Numbered from the stretch's first letter, positions 43,468-53,514 are shown. The stretch is 64,000 nucleotides of DNA from Bacteriovoracaceae bacterium (GCA_947446575.1 CANFHC010000001.1:1-64000); one strand, 5' to 3'. Notes: generated from the sequence alone by a model not told the origin. Numbers and translations: made by a program.

Positions 43468-44289
43468 ATGTACGAAAAATTAGGTAAAGCTGCTCAATAC
43501 ATTCAATCAATCAAAGTCACAAAACCCAAAGTTGGCGTAGTCTTAGGTTCTGGTCTTGGAGTGTTCGTCGATCAAATCGAAGATAAAACAATTATTCCTT
43601 ACAGTGAAATTCCTTACTTTAAAAAAACAACTGTTGAAGGTCATGAAGGCCGTTTAATTCTGGGAAAAGTGAAAGGTGTAGAAGTTGCAGTTCTTCAAGG
43701 ACGTTTTCATGCCTATGAGGGTCTTCCTATGGATGAAGTTGTTTTTCCCGTGAGACTTCTCTCCATTCTTGACATTAGTACACTCGTGTTAACTAACGCC
43801 GCTGGTGGAGTTAATTTAAATTTTAAACCTGGTGATTTAGTCATCATCAATGATCATATAAATCTTATGGGACGAAATCCCTTAATAGGTCCCAACAATA
43901 ATGAGATGGGCCCGCGTTTTCCTGATATGACCCACGCTTATAATCCAGAGCTAGTTTCAATCATGAAGGAAGTTTCTAAAAGTTTAGCTCATGTTATTCA
44001 CGAAGGTGTATATGCTGGAGTTTTAGGACCGACATATGAAACACCATCGGAAATAAAAATGATCCGCATCTTAGGTGGAGATATGGTGGGAATGAGTACA
44101 GTACCAGAAGCCATTGCTGCAAATCATTTAGGATTGAAAGTTTGTGGAATTAGTTGCATTACCAATATGGGGGCAGGAATTGTCAATCAAACTCTTAAAC
44201 ACGAAGATATCAAACATGAAGCGATGAAAGCCATGAATCACTTCACTGCTCTTTTAAATGGCTCAATTGAAAAATTTGGAAAAATGTAA
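43468..44289 (+). CDS. punA: purine nucleoside phosphorylase
   Basis: 273 residues of the trimeric PNP type. VGVVLGSGLGVF, VEGHEGRLILGKVKG, VLTNAAGGVNLNFKPGDLV with the phosphate-site residues, and GPTYETPSEIKMIR are diagnostic. It phosphorolyses inosine and guanosine or their deoxy forms, giving hypoxanthine or guanine for the hpt product elsewhere in the window. It starts two bases after deoA and two bases before cdd. Confidence 0.96.
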   Translation: MYEKLGKAAQYIQSIKVTKPKVGVVLGSGLGVFVDQIEDKTIIPYSEIPYFKKTTVEGHEGRLILGKVKGVEVAVLQGRFHAYEGLPMDEVVFPVRLLSILDISTLVLTNAAGGVNLNFKPGDLVIINDHINLMGRNPLIGPNNNEMGPRFPDMTHAYNPELVSIMKEVSKSLAHVIHEGVYAGVLGPTYETPSEIKMIRILGGDMVGMSTVPEAIAANHLGLKVCGISCITNMGAGIVNQTLKHEDIKHEAMKAMNHFTALLNGSIEKFGKM

Positions 44290-44291
44290 TT

Positions 44292-44684
44292 ATGGAAACA
44301 TCAAAATTAAAAACATTAGCTCTTGAAGCTTCAAAAAATGCGTATTCTCCTTACTCGAAAGCCATGGTTGGTTGTGCGCTAGAAACGAGTGATGGATCAA
44401 TCTACACTGGATGCAATATTGAAAACGCAAGCTATGGCGGAACAATCTGCGCTGAACGTGTGGCCATTATGAAAGCTGTTTCAGATAAAAAAATGAAATT
44501 AAAAAAAGTTTACGTCTATACTAAAGAAGGATGGCCTCCTTGTGGATTATGCCGTCAGGTAATGAGCGAATTTGCAGCTCCTGATTTAGAGGTTATTATT
44601 GGTGATGAATCGGGAAAAGAAGTTAAAATGAAATTTTCTGATTTAATGCCTCTATCATTTACTCCAGAACACTTGCAAAAATAG
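44292..44684 (+). CDS. cdd: cytidine deaminase
   Basis: 130 residues. NIENASYGGTICAERVAI holds the catalytic CAE (zinc Cys and acid-base Glu) and PPCGLCRQ holds the other two zinc cysteines of the homotetrameric type. It converts cytidine and deoxycytidine to uridine and deoxyuridine, which the phosphorylase upstream can cleave. Last gene of the salvage operon, followed by a terminator. Confidence 0.97.
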   Translation: METSKLKTLALEASKNAYSPYSKAMVGCALETSDGSIYTGCNIENASYGGTICAERVAIMKAVSDKKMKLKKVYVYTKEGWPPCGLCRQVMSEFAAPDLEVIIGDESGKEVKMKFSDLMPLSFTPEHLQK

Positions 44685-44685
44685 C

Positions 44686-44716
44686 AAAAAACGGCCTGCA
44701 ATGCTGGCCGTTTTTT
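44686..44716. terminator. bidirectional terminator after cdd
   Basis: CGGCC (44692-44696) pairs with GGCCG (44706-44710), flanked by an A-run on the left and a T-run on the right that also pair. It ends both the salvage operon and the convergent L,D-transpeptidase gene, whose stop lies at its right edge. Confidence 0.9.
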
Positions 44717-45959
44717 AATCGATTTGACCAGATGATGCTTCATCTATTCCCATAAATTTTCTATAAATTCGATCTTTCAATGAATCTTTTCTTTTTCCTG
44801 CATCTAAACATTCTTGATATTTTTTCTTATCAGATGAAAGTGATCCATTCATTACTTTGGCATCACATTCATTTTTGCGACGAATGTTTTGCTCTTTCAT
44901 TTGGTCCCCTGTTTCATAATTAAAAACCTGGTAATAATCATCGTCTTTTTGGTCAACAAGCAATTCAGTTGGAGCTTCTAAATTTTCTTTATAAACCATT
45001 TGAACTAAATTATCTCTATCGTAAATAAAAAATGGACTAGTCACACTTCCAGAATTCAAAATAGATTTAAAAATTTTATTTCGCTTTGTCGACGGGTGGT
45101 CTGCTGGATCTTCTGTTCTATAACGAACACTCACAGGAGTTTGCAAGGCAGATCCGTTCATAATCAAATCATGGAAGGCCATTAAATCACCTTCACGCAA
45201 TCTCATACAACCGTGAGAGTCAAATCCTCTAACAAATGAATCATTAATTTCAATATGAAATCCAATCGCAGTTGAATCAGTCGTTAAGTCCGATCCTTTT
45301 AAAATACGAATAAATGGTTTTCCTGCAAAATAACGAGGCTTCTCTCTTTTAGTGATAACTGCTCTTTGGTCAATAAACCCGTTTTGAAATCGTGGAGTAA
45401 CGAGGGATGTGCTTCCTTCATTCATGACTCCTTCGTCAAAAGCTCCAACACCTATTGGGAAAATTATTTTCACATCTTTCATTAGGTCTTCAATAATGAC
45501 CTTTCTATCAACAAGGCCAACTTTTACTTGGAACATCATTTCCTTAAGAGGCATAATTTCTTCTTTAAGAATTGAAAGATCAACAAGCTTTGTAGCTCCT
45601 ACGTCATAAGAAACAGAAAACTTTTCAAAATAATAATTTTGATCTTTATATTTTACAAATCCGACTAAGTTTAATTTCACTCTATTGCCACTGATATCTG
45701 GCAATCGATTCAAAAACACATCGTGCAAAACTTCAACTTGATTTTGATTAAAAAAAGCTTCAGGACTTTTTATAAGATTGGCTGCAAGGGTAGCTAGACC
45801 TGGAATAAGAGACGGAAAACTAGCTGCTAAATCATTTAAGCGAACTCCAATAATTTTGTTTTTAGCATCAGCTGGGATAACTAAGTCGGAAGCCTGGGCA
45901 ATATTAAATATTAGAAATAACCCCAGACCTGACGATAAAATAAATCGTTTACTAGACAT
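44715..45959 (-). CDS. L,D-transpeptidase (YkuD family), periplasmic
   Basis: 414 residues with a signal peptide (SKRFILSSGLGLFLIFNIAQA). The catalytic motif SHGCMRL is in RGFDSHGCMRLREGD near residue 255, preceded by the family His in IGFHIEIND. YkuD enzymes form 3-3 cross-links or attach or alter other peptidoglycan partners. A predator-like genome often carries several such genes to edit its own or prey wall; that role here is inference. The protein is longer than simple YkuD enzymes owing to N-terminal (~180 aa) and C-terminal extensions. Confidence 0.92.
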   Translation of the reverse strand: MSSKRFILSSGLGLFLIFNIAQASDLVIPADAKNKIIGVRLNDLAASFPSLIPGLATLAANLIKSPEAFFNQNQVEVLHDVFLNRLPDISGNRVKLNLVGFVKYKDQNYYFEKFSVSYDVGATKLVDLSILKEEIMPLKEMMFQVKVGLVDRKVIIEDLMKDVKIIFPIGVGAFDEGVMNEGSTSLVTPRFQNGFIDQRAVITKREKPRYFAGKPFIRILKGSDLTTDSTAIGFHIEINDSFVRGFDSHGCMRLREGDLMAFHDLIMNGSALQTPVSVRYRTEDPADHPSTKRNKIFKSILNSGSVTSPFFIYDRDNLVQMVYKENLEAPTELLVDQKDDDYYQVFNYETGDQMKEQNIRRKNECDAKVMNGSLSSDKKKYQECLDAGKRKDSLKDRIYRKFMGIDEASSGQID

Positions 45960-46098
45960 GCGCTCTCCTGAAAATTACTTTTTTGAAAAGTTAACAAAAG
46001 AAAATCGTTTAGATTATTAAAATCAGAGCGAGTGTATTTTTTACAGACAATGCTTTATCTTGAATCCGTTCTCAAAGTTTATCTGATAAAAGAGTTGA

Positions 46099-46689
46099 AT
46101 GTTAAACTTGTTAAAGGCTATAAATTTTAAAGAAAGTATCTCCGTCACACTGATTCTTTTTTCAGTCATTGATATATTAGGCTCAATTCCTTTTATCTTA
46201 GATGTCAAAAAGAAATATTTAAAAATAGAGAGTGCCAAGATAACTTTAGTTTCAGGAATTCTTCTTTTTGCTTTTCTCTTTATCGGCGAATCTATTTTGA
46301 AACTCTTTGGCGTGGACGTTCAGTCATTTGCTGTGGCGGGAGGACTCATTATGTTCTTCCTTGGTCTTGAAATGCTTTTAGATATAACCATTTTCAAACA
46401 TGATACTCACACTCAATTGAGCTCCCCTATTGTCCCTTTGGCTTTTCCTTTGATTGCAGGTGCCGGCTCAATGACAACTCTAATTTCACTTAATGCTGAA
46501 TACGAAAAAGTGAATATTATTTTTGGTATTCTTTTAAATTTACTGGTCGTTTACTTCGTTTTAAAAAGTTCAAATTTCATCGATAAGAGCTTAGGTGTTA
46601 CTGGTAGCATAATCCTAAGAAAATTCTTTGGAACAATCTTGCTCGCTATGGCGATTCGTTTAATCAAAACAAATATTATCGGTATTTAA
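46099..46689 (+). CDS. MarC-family integral membrane protein
   Basis: 196 residues with six hydrophobic helices. FSVIDILGSIPFIL at the start, AFPLIAGAGSMTTLISL in the middle and FGTILLAMAIRLI at the end are MarC-family landmarks. The function of the family is not established, despite its name. ATG has a modest AAGAG upstream. A strong hairpin terminator follows. Confidence 0.9.
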   Translation: MLNLLKAINFKESISVTLILFSVIDILGSIPFILDVKKKYLKIESAKITLVSGILLFAFLFIGESILKLFGVDVQSFAVAGGLIMFFLGLEMLLDITIFKHDTHTQLSSPIVPLAFPLIAGAGSMTTLISLNAEYEKVNIIFGILLNLLVVYFVLKSSNFIDKSLGVTGSIILRKFFGTILLAMAIRLIKTNIIGI

Positions 46690-46701
46690 AAATTAGGCAA
46701 A

Positions 46702-46726
46702 AAAAAGACCACAATGTGGTCTTTTT
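46702..46726. terminator. terminator between marC-like gene and tRNA-Val
   Basis: AAAAAGACCAC pairs with GTGGTCTTTTT over AAT, giving an 11-bp stem in which both flanks provide A/T runs. It can terminate MarC and the tRNA coming from the other strand. Confidence 0.88.
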
Positions 46727-46747
46727 AATAATTTATTTGAATAAAAA

Positions 46748-46823
46748 TGGTGGGAGTTGAGGGGTTCGAACCCCCGACATCTACCTTGTAAGGGTAGCGC
46801 TCTACCAACTGAGCTAAACTCCC
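46748..46823 (-). tRNA. tRNA-Val (anticodon TAC)
   Basis: A 76-base cloverleaf: acceptor stem GGGAGTT/AACTCCC, D arm GCTC-AGTTGGTA-GAGC, anticodon arm CTACC-CTTACAA-GGTAG with anticodon TAC, a five-base variable loop, T arm with TTCGAAC and an encoded CCA end. All positions are standard for tRNA-Val. Confidence 0.97.
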
Positions 46824-46937
46824 ATTTCAATTCTCAAGTGCTGTAAAAGATAGTTAAATCTTATAAGTCTGTCAATTGAAAAAAAGGGCTAAATTAAAAC
46901 TTTCAAGGTTTTGCAAGTTGCATTAACTCACTAATGT

Positions 46938-49229
46938 CTACAGGTGAGTGAAATAGCTTTGGATTTGTTGGACTACTTCCACATAGGTTAATTTATTATA
47001 CTTTATTTTTAACTCATCAAAAACCTCAACAAGTGAAATCGCACCAAGTTGCTTTTGATCAGAATTATCATTTTTTTCAAGGCAGACAAGATAGCGGGTC
47101 ACAAAATCTTCAATGGCAACGAAGGCCATGCACACTGGAGAAGCTGTAATACTCAATGATTCAGAAAAGCCCTTTCCTGATTTAATTCCATGGTGTTCTC
47201 TTACAAAATTCGTCAACTCTTTTGGAGCTTTGATAATATTTTCTAAAATAGTAGCCGCACTGTCAGCATGAGAGAATATAAGATTTTTTTCATCTTCGCT
47301 TAAATTTGAGCTCTCTGCAAAATAACGATGATGAATTTTGATTAGCCGATCACTCTTTAGACATAAATCATGAAAGAGCGATAGGTAGATAATCTTATTT
47401 TTTGTATGTTCCTTGCTCCATAGAAATTTATCATAAATCTGTAAGAATATAAAACATGTTAAGTGTAAATGAGTATACCCGTAAGTGAGTTTATTGTTTT
47501 TTATGCTTAATCGAAAGTCGTTAATTCCACTTTCTGTATTCATTAAAATATCAATTGATTTAACAAGTACTTTGATAATTTCAATATTGTACTTATCGAA
47601 TGAAGAATTTTTAAAAACTTCCAGCAGAATTTCAAAACTATCTGAGTTAAGTTTCATGCGCTCTGGGAAACTTAGGTTTGGATTTTTAAATCGTTCCAGA
47701 AATAAGTTATTTAAAAAAGCATTAGCCTTACTTGCTTCTTCTGAATTGATATAAAGCTCTTTTCCACATCGAACCAAAACTCTTTCTAGGTCTTTGGCAC
47801 TCAACTTCATATCAGGCTGAAATTTTTTAATGTATTCAAAACCGTCAGATTTTTTTATTCTCGCATAGGCTGAAAAATCAAGCGTTGTCTCAGCAAGATT
47901 CATAAAATAAATAATACTAATCGAATGGTATTCAACAGTCGTTGCTTTTATATCTGCAGCAATGGCCCCCTGAGGTTTTTGTAATCCTGGGAGCTTAAAA
48001 ACCGTCGTCTTCTCATTTTCATTTTCTTCATGTTCTGCTTCCGCCAGTTTTGCTTGCTTTTTCCCCGCTTCAGCTCGCTCTTTGGCTATCATTGCAATTT
48101 GTTCTTTGCTTTTTTCTATTTTCGCGCGCGCCTCGATCTCTTTTCTTTTTTCATTCTCTAGTTGCTCTCTTTCTTTTTCGGCTTTTTCTTGCTCAAATCT
48201 TTCCTTTTCCAATCTATCTTTTTCAGCCTTTTCTCTGGCAACTTTGGCAATTCTCTCTTTTCCTCTTTCTATTCTTTCGCGCGCTTCCTGTTCTCTTATT
48301 CGTTCTTTTTCTAATCGTTCTTTCTCTTTTGCCAGCTGTTCTTTTTCTTTTTCTAATCTTTCTTTTTCTTTTAAGAGCATCTCTTTTTCTTTTAAGAGCA
48401 ACTCTTTTTCTAATCTTTCTTTATCTGCTATTTCTTTTAATAATCTTTCTTTTTCTAATCTTTCCTTTTCAGCTTTTTCTTTTTCAAGCTTTTCTTTTTC
48501 AACCTTCTCTTTTGCCAATCTTTCTTTTTCATTTTTTTCGGCTTCAATTTTTTCTTTTTCAATTTTTTCTTTTTCTAATCTTTCTTTGTCAGCTTTTTCT
48601 TTTTCAAGTTTTTCTTGCTCTAGTTTTTCCTGTCTTGCCTTTCCTCTTTGAATCCGCTCTTCAATTGCTCTTTTCTTTTCTTCTTTTTCTCTCTCTAAAC
48701 GCACTTTTTCCGCTTCTTCACGTGCTTTTCTATGTTGTTCCGCTATCTCTTTTTCAAACCGCTCTCTTTCTTCAGCCTCTGCTTGTAATCTTAGTTCTCG
48801 TTCTCTATCTGCTCTTTCTTTTTCAATCCGCTCCCGTTCCATCGCCTCTTCTTCGACTAAGATATTTCTCTCTTCTTTTCCTAGTAAAAATCCAATATAG
48901 TCGATAATTTTTTGATAAGTTGGATTCTCACCAATTGCAATGGCTTTGGGATAGTTTGTGGTCTTCTCTCCTAAAATAACTAAATCTATTTCTTTACTTA
49001 AGTCTTCTTTATTTGCAATTAACCAATCACCCAATTTTTGTGCTACAGGATCTTTTCCAATAACATCATTACATAAAATAAGTTCCATATCGGGTAAGAT
49101 TTGTAAAATAGAGATCGCATCGGCCGATGACGGCTTAACGATGACTTCAACGCCATACTTCGAGGAAATTTTCCCCTGAAGAATTTTGGAGAGCTCTTTG
49201 TCATTCAAGACAACTAATAATTGAGACAT
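46938..49229 (-). CDS. pseudo-receiver / long KE coiled-coil / HD-domain protein
   Basis: 763 residues in three parts. Residues 1-120 resemble a receiver fold (SQLLVVLNDKELSKILQGKI, MELILCNDVIG). Residues about 122-405 are almost entirely Glu, Lys, Arg with Leu, Ile, Ala in heptad order, a single long coiled coil of roughly 280 residues. From about 430 on is a helical part with an HD-GYP-like core: YLSLFHDLC, FSHADSAATILENI and REHHGIKSGKGF, where HHGIKSGKG stands at the place of HHExxDGxGYP. Whether it still cleaves c-di-GMP is unclear because the GYP is altered. Confidence 0.85.
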   Translation of the reverse strand: MSQLLVVLNDKELSKILQGKISSKYGVEVIVKPSSADAISILQILPDMELILCNDVIGKDPVAQKLGDWLIANKEDLSKEIDLVILGEKTTNYPKAIAIGENPTYQKIIDYIGFLLGKEERNILVEEEAMERERIEKERADRERELRLQAEAEERERFEKEIAEQHRKAREEAEKVRLEREKEEKKRAIEERIQRGKARQEKLEQEKLEKEKADKERLEKEKIEKEKIEAEKNEKERLAKEKVEKEKLEKEKAEKERLEKERLLKEIADKERLEKELLLKEKEMLLKEKERLEKEKEQLAKEKERLEKERIREQEARERIERGKERIAKVAREKAEKDRLEKERFEQEKAEKEREQLENEKRKEIEARAKIEKSKEQIAMIAKERAEAGKKQAKLAEAEHEENENEKTTVFKLPGLQKPQGAIAADIKATTVEYHSISIIYFMNLAETTLDFSAYARIKKSDGFEYIKKFQPDMKLSAKDLERVLVRCGKELYINSEEASKANAFLNNLFLERFKNPNLSFPERMKLNSDSFEILLEVFKNSSFDKYNIEIIKVLVKSIDILMNTESGINDFRLSIKNNKLTYGYTHLHLTCFIFLQIYDKFLWSKEHTKNKIIYLSLFHDLCLKSDRLIKIHHRYFAESSNLSEDEKNLIFSHADSAATILENIIKAPKELTNFVREHHGIKSGKGFSESLSITASPVCMAFVAIEDFVTRYLVCLEKNDNSDQKQLGAISLVEVFDELKIKYNKLTYVEVVQQIQSYFTHL

Positions 49230-49290
49230 ATTTTATAATCGGTAAGTATTAATTAAACGTTAACTACGAAGTATTTTGGTCAAGAAATAA

Positions 49291-49321
49291 AAAAGGCCCC
49301 AATAAAGGGGCCTCTTTTTTA
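49291..49321 (-). terminator. terminator after lon
   Basis: On the minus strand AGGCCCC pairs with GGGGCCT over a six-base loop (49295-49301 with 49108-type arm at 49308-49314), followed by TTTTTATTTC. It lies 22 bases after the lon stop and separates lon from the HD-domain gene. Confidence 0.88.
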
Positions 49322-49342
49322 TTAAACTTGTTTTAAAGTAAT

Positions 49343-51757
49343 TTAGTTTGCTACTTCCATACCGCGGTCTCCGTCGACCACTGTAAGAGTAGGCGACACC
49401 ACCTGCATAAATTTCTCAGGTTGGTTAAGATCAAGCGCAAATCTTAAAACTTGTTCTACATGCTCACATGCATGAATTGATAATCCTTCTTGAATTTCTT
49501 CAGGGATATCGGCTAAGTCTTTTAAGTTCTTCGCTGGTATCAATACAGTTTTTACACCTGCGTGTTTAGCTGCAAGAAGTTTCTCTTTTAATCCACCAAT
49601 CGGAAGGACGCGCCCTCTGATTGTTACCTCTCCAGTCATTGCCACGTTCTGGTGAACTGCAATTCCTGTGATCGCACTCGTTAGAGCAGTTACCATAGTC
49701 ACCCCCGCAGATGGGCCATCTTTTGGAGTTGCTCCTTCTGGTACGTGGATATGGATATCATTTTTGTTATACCATTCAGCAGAAATCCCCAAACGAGCTG
49801 AGATTGATCTGACGTAACTTAAAGCAGCTTTCGCTGACTCTTGCATTACTTCACCAAGTTTCCCAGTAATTTGGATTTTTCCGTTTCCTTCAACAGTCAC
49901 AACTTCAATATGAAGAAGCTCACCACCAACACTCGTCCAAGCTAAACCATTAACTAATCCTACTTGAGCGCCTGTTTCAATATCTGTGCTGTCAAAACGA
50001 CGAGGGCCTAGATATTTTGGAAGTTGCTTACTAGTTACGTTGAATTTTTTTCCAGCCGCTACTTCTTTTGTTACTACTTCAGTTGCAATTTTTCTCACTA
50101 CAGTGTTTAGTTGACGTTCGAACTCACGAACACCTGCTTCTTTCGACCATCCACGAACGATATCCATCATACAAGTGTCGCCGATTTGCACTTCGTGATC
50201 AACAAGACCATTGGCCTTCACTGCTTTTTTCAGTAAGTATCTTTTTCCAATCTCAAGTTTTTCCTGTGGTGTGTATCCAGACAAGTGGATAATTTCCATA
50301 CGGTCTCTTAATGGACCTGGGATTCTTGATAAATCGTTAGCTGTCATTACGAACATAACTTTCGATAGATCGTATTCAACTTCGATATAGTGATCAGAGA
50401 AAGATTTATTTTGCTCAGGATCCAAAACTTCTAGCATTGCAGAAGCAGGATCGCCTCGCATATCAGAAGACATTTTATCTATCTCATCTAGAAGGATAAG
50501 AGGATTTGATGTTCCCGCTTTTTTAAGCGCCATCATAATCTTCCCAGGCATCGCTCCTACATAAGTTCTTCTGTGTCCGCGGATTTCCGATTCATCACGA
50601 ACTCCACCAAGCGCAATTCTTTGGAATGATCTTCCTAAAGATTCAGCAAGCGATTTCGCAATAGATGTTTTACCAACACCTGGAGGTCCTGAAAGACAAA
50701 GTATAGTTCCTTTACCTTCTTCTTTAAGAAGTGAACGTACTGCTAAATACTCTATGATTCTCTCTTTTACGTCTTTCATTCCGTAGTGGTGATCATCAAG
50801 AATTTCTTTAGCATGTGGAACTGAATTATTATCAGTTGTGTATTCATCCCAAGGAAGTGAGAGCATCCAATCAATATAGTTTCTAACGACAGCAGACTCT
50901 GCTGACATTGGAGACATTGATTTTAATTTCTTTAATTCCTTAGTTGTTTTTTCACGAGCTTCATCTGGCATTTTTTTGGCTAGCAAACGTTCTTCCATTT
51001 CCTGGATATCGGTTTTGCCATCATCTTTTTGCCCTAATTCTTTTTGAATCGCATTCATCTGCTCATTCAAATAGTATTCTTTCTGTGACTTTTCCATTTG
51101 CGTTTTGACACGTGTACGGATTCGTCTTTCAACGTTGATGATTTCGATTTCACCCTGCATTTTTTCAAGGAGAAGCTCTAATCTTCTTCCAACTTCAACG
51201 GCTTCAAGAATTTCTTGCTTCTCTGAAATTTTCATTGTCAGGTGAGCAACCATAATATCAGCTAGGCGAGAAGGATCAGTAATTGAAGAAATACTCATTA
51301 GAAGTTCAGGAGGAATTCTCTTATTAAGCTTCACATACTGTTCAAAGATTCCTTTGATGCTTCTGATTGTAGCTTCTAGAGTGACTGGATCCTTTGTTTC
51401 CGATGAGCATTTTTCAACTTCCGCGAAATAGCCTTCTGGGCCAGATTCGAAAGTTTTCAATCGCGCGCGGTATTTTCCTTCGATCAAAACTTTTACAGTA
51501 TTGTCTGGGAGTCTTAGCATCTGGATGATGTTTACAACTACACCGACTTCGTAAATGTCTTCACGATCTGGATTTAATACACTCGCATCTCTTTGAGTGA
51601 CCAGGAAAATTTCATTGTTGTTTCTTTGAGCTTCTTCAAGCGCAGAGATGGATTTTTCTCTTCCCACGAATAGAGGTACAACCATATGCGGGAAAATAAT
51701 CATGTCCCTAAGTGGTAGTAATGGGAACTTTTTAGACTCTGACCAGGCTTGCGACAT
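49343..51757 (-). CDS. lon: ATP-dependent protease Lon
   Basis: 804 residues. The N-terminal LON domain (FPLLPLRDMIIFPHMVVPLFVGREKS) leads to an AAA+ module with GPPGVGKTS (Walker A near 356) and LILLDEIDKM (Walker B), then the protease domain with KDGPSAGVT containing the catalytic Ser near 680 and the Lys ~43 residues later. Length and motifs are normal. AGGAGG lies upstream of ATG. Lon degrades misfolded and regulatory proteins. It sits next to, but transcriptionally apart from, clpX and clpP. Confidence 0.98.
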   Translation of the reverse strand: MSQAWSESKKFPLLPLRDMIIFPHMVVPLFVGREKSISALEEAQRNNNEIFLVTQRDASVLNPDREDIYEVGVVVNIIQMLRLPDNTVKVLIEGKYRARLKTFESGPEGYFAEVEKCSSETKDPVTLEATIRSIKGIFEQYVKLNKRIPPELLMSISSITDPSRLADIMVAHLTMKISEKQEILEAVEVGRRLELLLEKMQGEIEIINVERRIRTRVKTQMEKSQKEYYLNEQMNAIQKELGQKDDGKTDIQEMEERLLAKKMPDEAREKTTKELKKLKSMSPMSAESAVVRNYIDWMLSLPWDEYTTDNNSVPHAKEILDDHHYGMKDVKERIIEYLAVRSLLKEEGKGTILCLSGPPGVGKTSIAKSLAESLGRSFQRIALGGVRDESEIRGHRRTYVGAMPGKIMMALKKAGTSNPLILLDEIDKMSSDMRGDPASAMLEVLDPEQNKSFSDHYIEVEYDLSKVMFVMTANDLSRIPGPLRDRMEIIHLSGYTPQEKLEIGKRYLLKKAVKANGLVDHEVQIGDTCMMDIVRGWSKEAGVREFERQLNTVVRKIATEVVTKEVAAGKKFNVTSKQLPKYLGPRRFDSTDIETGAQVGLVNGLAWTSVGGELLHIEVVTVEGNGKIQITGKLGEVMQESAKAALSYVRSISARLGISAEWYNKNDIHIHVPEGATPKDGPSAGVTMVTALTSAITGIAVHQNVAMTGEVTIRGRVLPIGGLKEKLLAAKHAGVKTVLIPAKNLKDLADIPEEIQEGLSIHACEHVEQVLRFALDLNQPEKFMQVVSPTLTVVDGDRGMEVAN

Positions 51758-52112
51758 AGTACCTCCTGCACTATTAGTTACGTCTTCTCTGCCCTCTGGA
51801 TGTCACTTCTTGACTTCCGCAAGGATTCGAAGGGTCTATTAAAATGATGACATGAAAATTACTGAAGTTGCAAAAAAAAAGATAAGGCATTAATTGCTTT
51901 TTTATCAAAATAAACAAAGGCTTGTTATTTATAGAGTAAGCGTTACCCACCTAAGTTGCAGTTTTATTTGATACCTCTGCATAGGGGCAACTTGTAAGGA
52001 AGAGTTAGTTGAAATTTTTTCAGACTTCTATACCCGAGTAAAAAGCACGCATTAAATACATAGCATACCCATTGAAAAAACGAAGCGCTTGAACGAACAA
52101 TTTTAATTGGAA
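51758..52112. other. 355-base gap between lon and clpX with a hairpin
   Basis: The lon promoter should lie in the first ~100 bases. Further on, AAGTTGC (51953-51959) pairs with GCAACTT (51987-51993) around 27 bases, and AGGAAGAG just after it precedes a TTG that opens a ten-codon frame (MKFFQTSIPE, stop near 52042). This looks like the leader and first codons of a lost plus-strand gene, but could be chance. I see nothing else coding here. Confidence 0.35.
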
Positions 52113-52146
52113 TAAAAAAAGGCCGCAAAATTGCGACCCTTTTTTT
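52113..52146 (-). terminator. terminator after clpX
   Basis: Read on the minus strand, GGTCGCAA pairs with TTGCGGCC with one internal mismatch, and a run of seven T follows. A-rich and T-rich flanks on both sides could allow termination in both directions. It lies 20 bases from the clpX stop. Confidence 0.85.
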
Positions 52147-52165
52147 AAAAAAATTTTATTTTTAA

Positions 52166-53479
52166 TTAAGCTGACTCTATATTCTTTTTAGCCACACTCG
52201 CAGTCACTGCAGCTGCTGGAGCAAATGATTTACGAGGTCCTTCAACAACTTTTGGAGATCCTTTTCCAGTGACAGATTCTAAAGTCACAATGACTTTACA
52301 AACTTTTTCATTAGAAGGAACTTCATACATTACATCTAGCATCGACTGTTCCAGAATCGCGCGAAGTCCGCGTGCTCCTGTTCTTCTATCGAGTGCCTGA
52401 CGAGCAACTTCTTTTAGTGCAGCTGGTTCGAACTCAAGTTCAATTCCTTCGTACTCAAAAAGTTTTGCGTATTGTTTTGTTAGCGCATTTTTTGGTTCAG
52501 TTAAAATCGAAACCAAGGCTGCTTCATCTAATTCAGACAACATTGCATTGACTGGTAAACGTCCAATGAACTCTGGGATAAGACCGAATTTTGAAAGATC
52601 TTCTGGCTCAATCCCACCAAGTTTTTCAATTACAGATTGCTCAGCTTCCGTCTTCTCAGAGATTAATCCCATTGGTCTTTTTGTCATTCTCTTTTCGATA
52701 ATTTTGTCCAGACCTACGAAAGCTCCTGCACAAATGAAAAGAATATTTTTTGTATCAACTTGAATAAATTCTTGCTGAGGATGCTTGCGTCCCCCCTTTG
52801 GTGGAACTGAAGCAATCGTTCCTTCAACGATTTTCAGAAGAGCTTGCTGAACACCTTCACCAGAAACGTCTCGAGTGATCGATGGGTTTTCAGACTTACG
52901 TGCGATCTTATCGATCTCGTCAATGTAAACGATCCCGCGTTGAGCGCGTTCTACATCGAAGTCACAGTTTTGCAGAAGATTAAGAATGATATTCTCAACG
53001 TCTTCTCCAACATATCCTGCTTCAGTCAATGAAGTAGCATCAGCAATCGCAAATGGAACATTCAAAAATTTTGCTAACGATTGAGCAATCAAAGTTTTCC
53101 CTGATCCAGTTGGACCCGCGAGAAGAATATTTGATTTCGCCAATTCAACAACGTCGGTCTTTCTTGGATCACCGGACTTGTGTGAAATTCTCTTATAATG
53201 ATTATGAACAGCAACAGAGATAATTTTTTTAGCTCTATCTTGTCCAATTACATAATTATCCAAGTGAGCTTTAATCTCATGAGGCTTTGGAACATTATCA
53301 ACAACTGATTTTGTATTACTCTTTTGTGAGTCTTCAAAAATAATATCGTTACAAAGTTCAATACACTCATCACAGATATAACATCCAGGACCTGCGATTA
53401 ATTTTTTAACTTCCTTCTGTGATTTCCCACAAAAGTTACAGTGAAGAGCACTTCCGAAATTTGATTTTTCTTTTGTCAT
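52166..53479 (-). CDS. clpX: ClpX ATPase/unfoldase
   Basis: 437 residues from ATG at 53479, which has GAAGGAAC upstream; an in-frame ATG at 53503 would overlap the clpP-proximal spacer. The zinc-binding domain is [19 protein letters not shown] and CDEC; Walker A is GPTGSGKT, Walker [11 protein letters not shown], and the ClpP-docking loop follows later. ClpX unfolds substrates and feeds ClpP. It is 35 bases downstream of clpP, in the usual clpP-clpX order. Confidence 0.98.
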   Translation of the reverse strand: MTKEKSNFGSALHCNFCGKSQKEVKKLIAGPGCYICDECIELCNDIIFEDSQKSNTKSVVDNVPKPHEIKAHLDNYVIGQDRAKKIISVAVHNHYKRISHKSGDPRKTDVVELAKSNILLAGPTGSGKTLIAQSLAKFLNVPFAIADATSLTEAGYVGEDVENIILNLLQNCDFDVERAQRGIVYIDEIDKIARKSENPSITRDVSGEGVQQALLKIVEGTIASVPPKGGRKHPQQEFIQVDTKNILFICAGAFVGLDKIIEKRMTKRPMGLISEKTEAEQSVIEKLGGIEPEDLSKFGLIPEFIGRLPVNAMLSELDEAALVSILTEPKNALTKQYAKLFEYEGIELEFEPAALKEVARQALDRRTGARGLRAILEQSMLDVMYEVPSNEKVCKVIVTLESVTGKGSPKVVEGPRKSFAPAAAVTASVAKKNIESA

Positions 53480-53514
53480 TTTATTCGTTCCTTCAATAAT
53501 CAACTGACGCTAAA

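Noticed and set aside
48050-48907. 285-codon plus-strand ORF rich in Leu and Phe
   Set aside because: It is the antisense of the Lys/Glu coiled coil at 46938-49229; GAA/AAA codons read backwards as TTC/TTT give a false hydrophobic protein.
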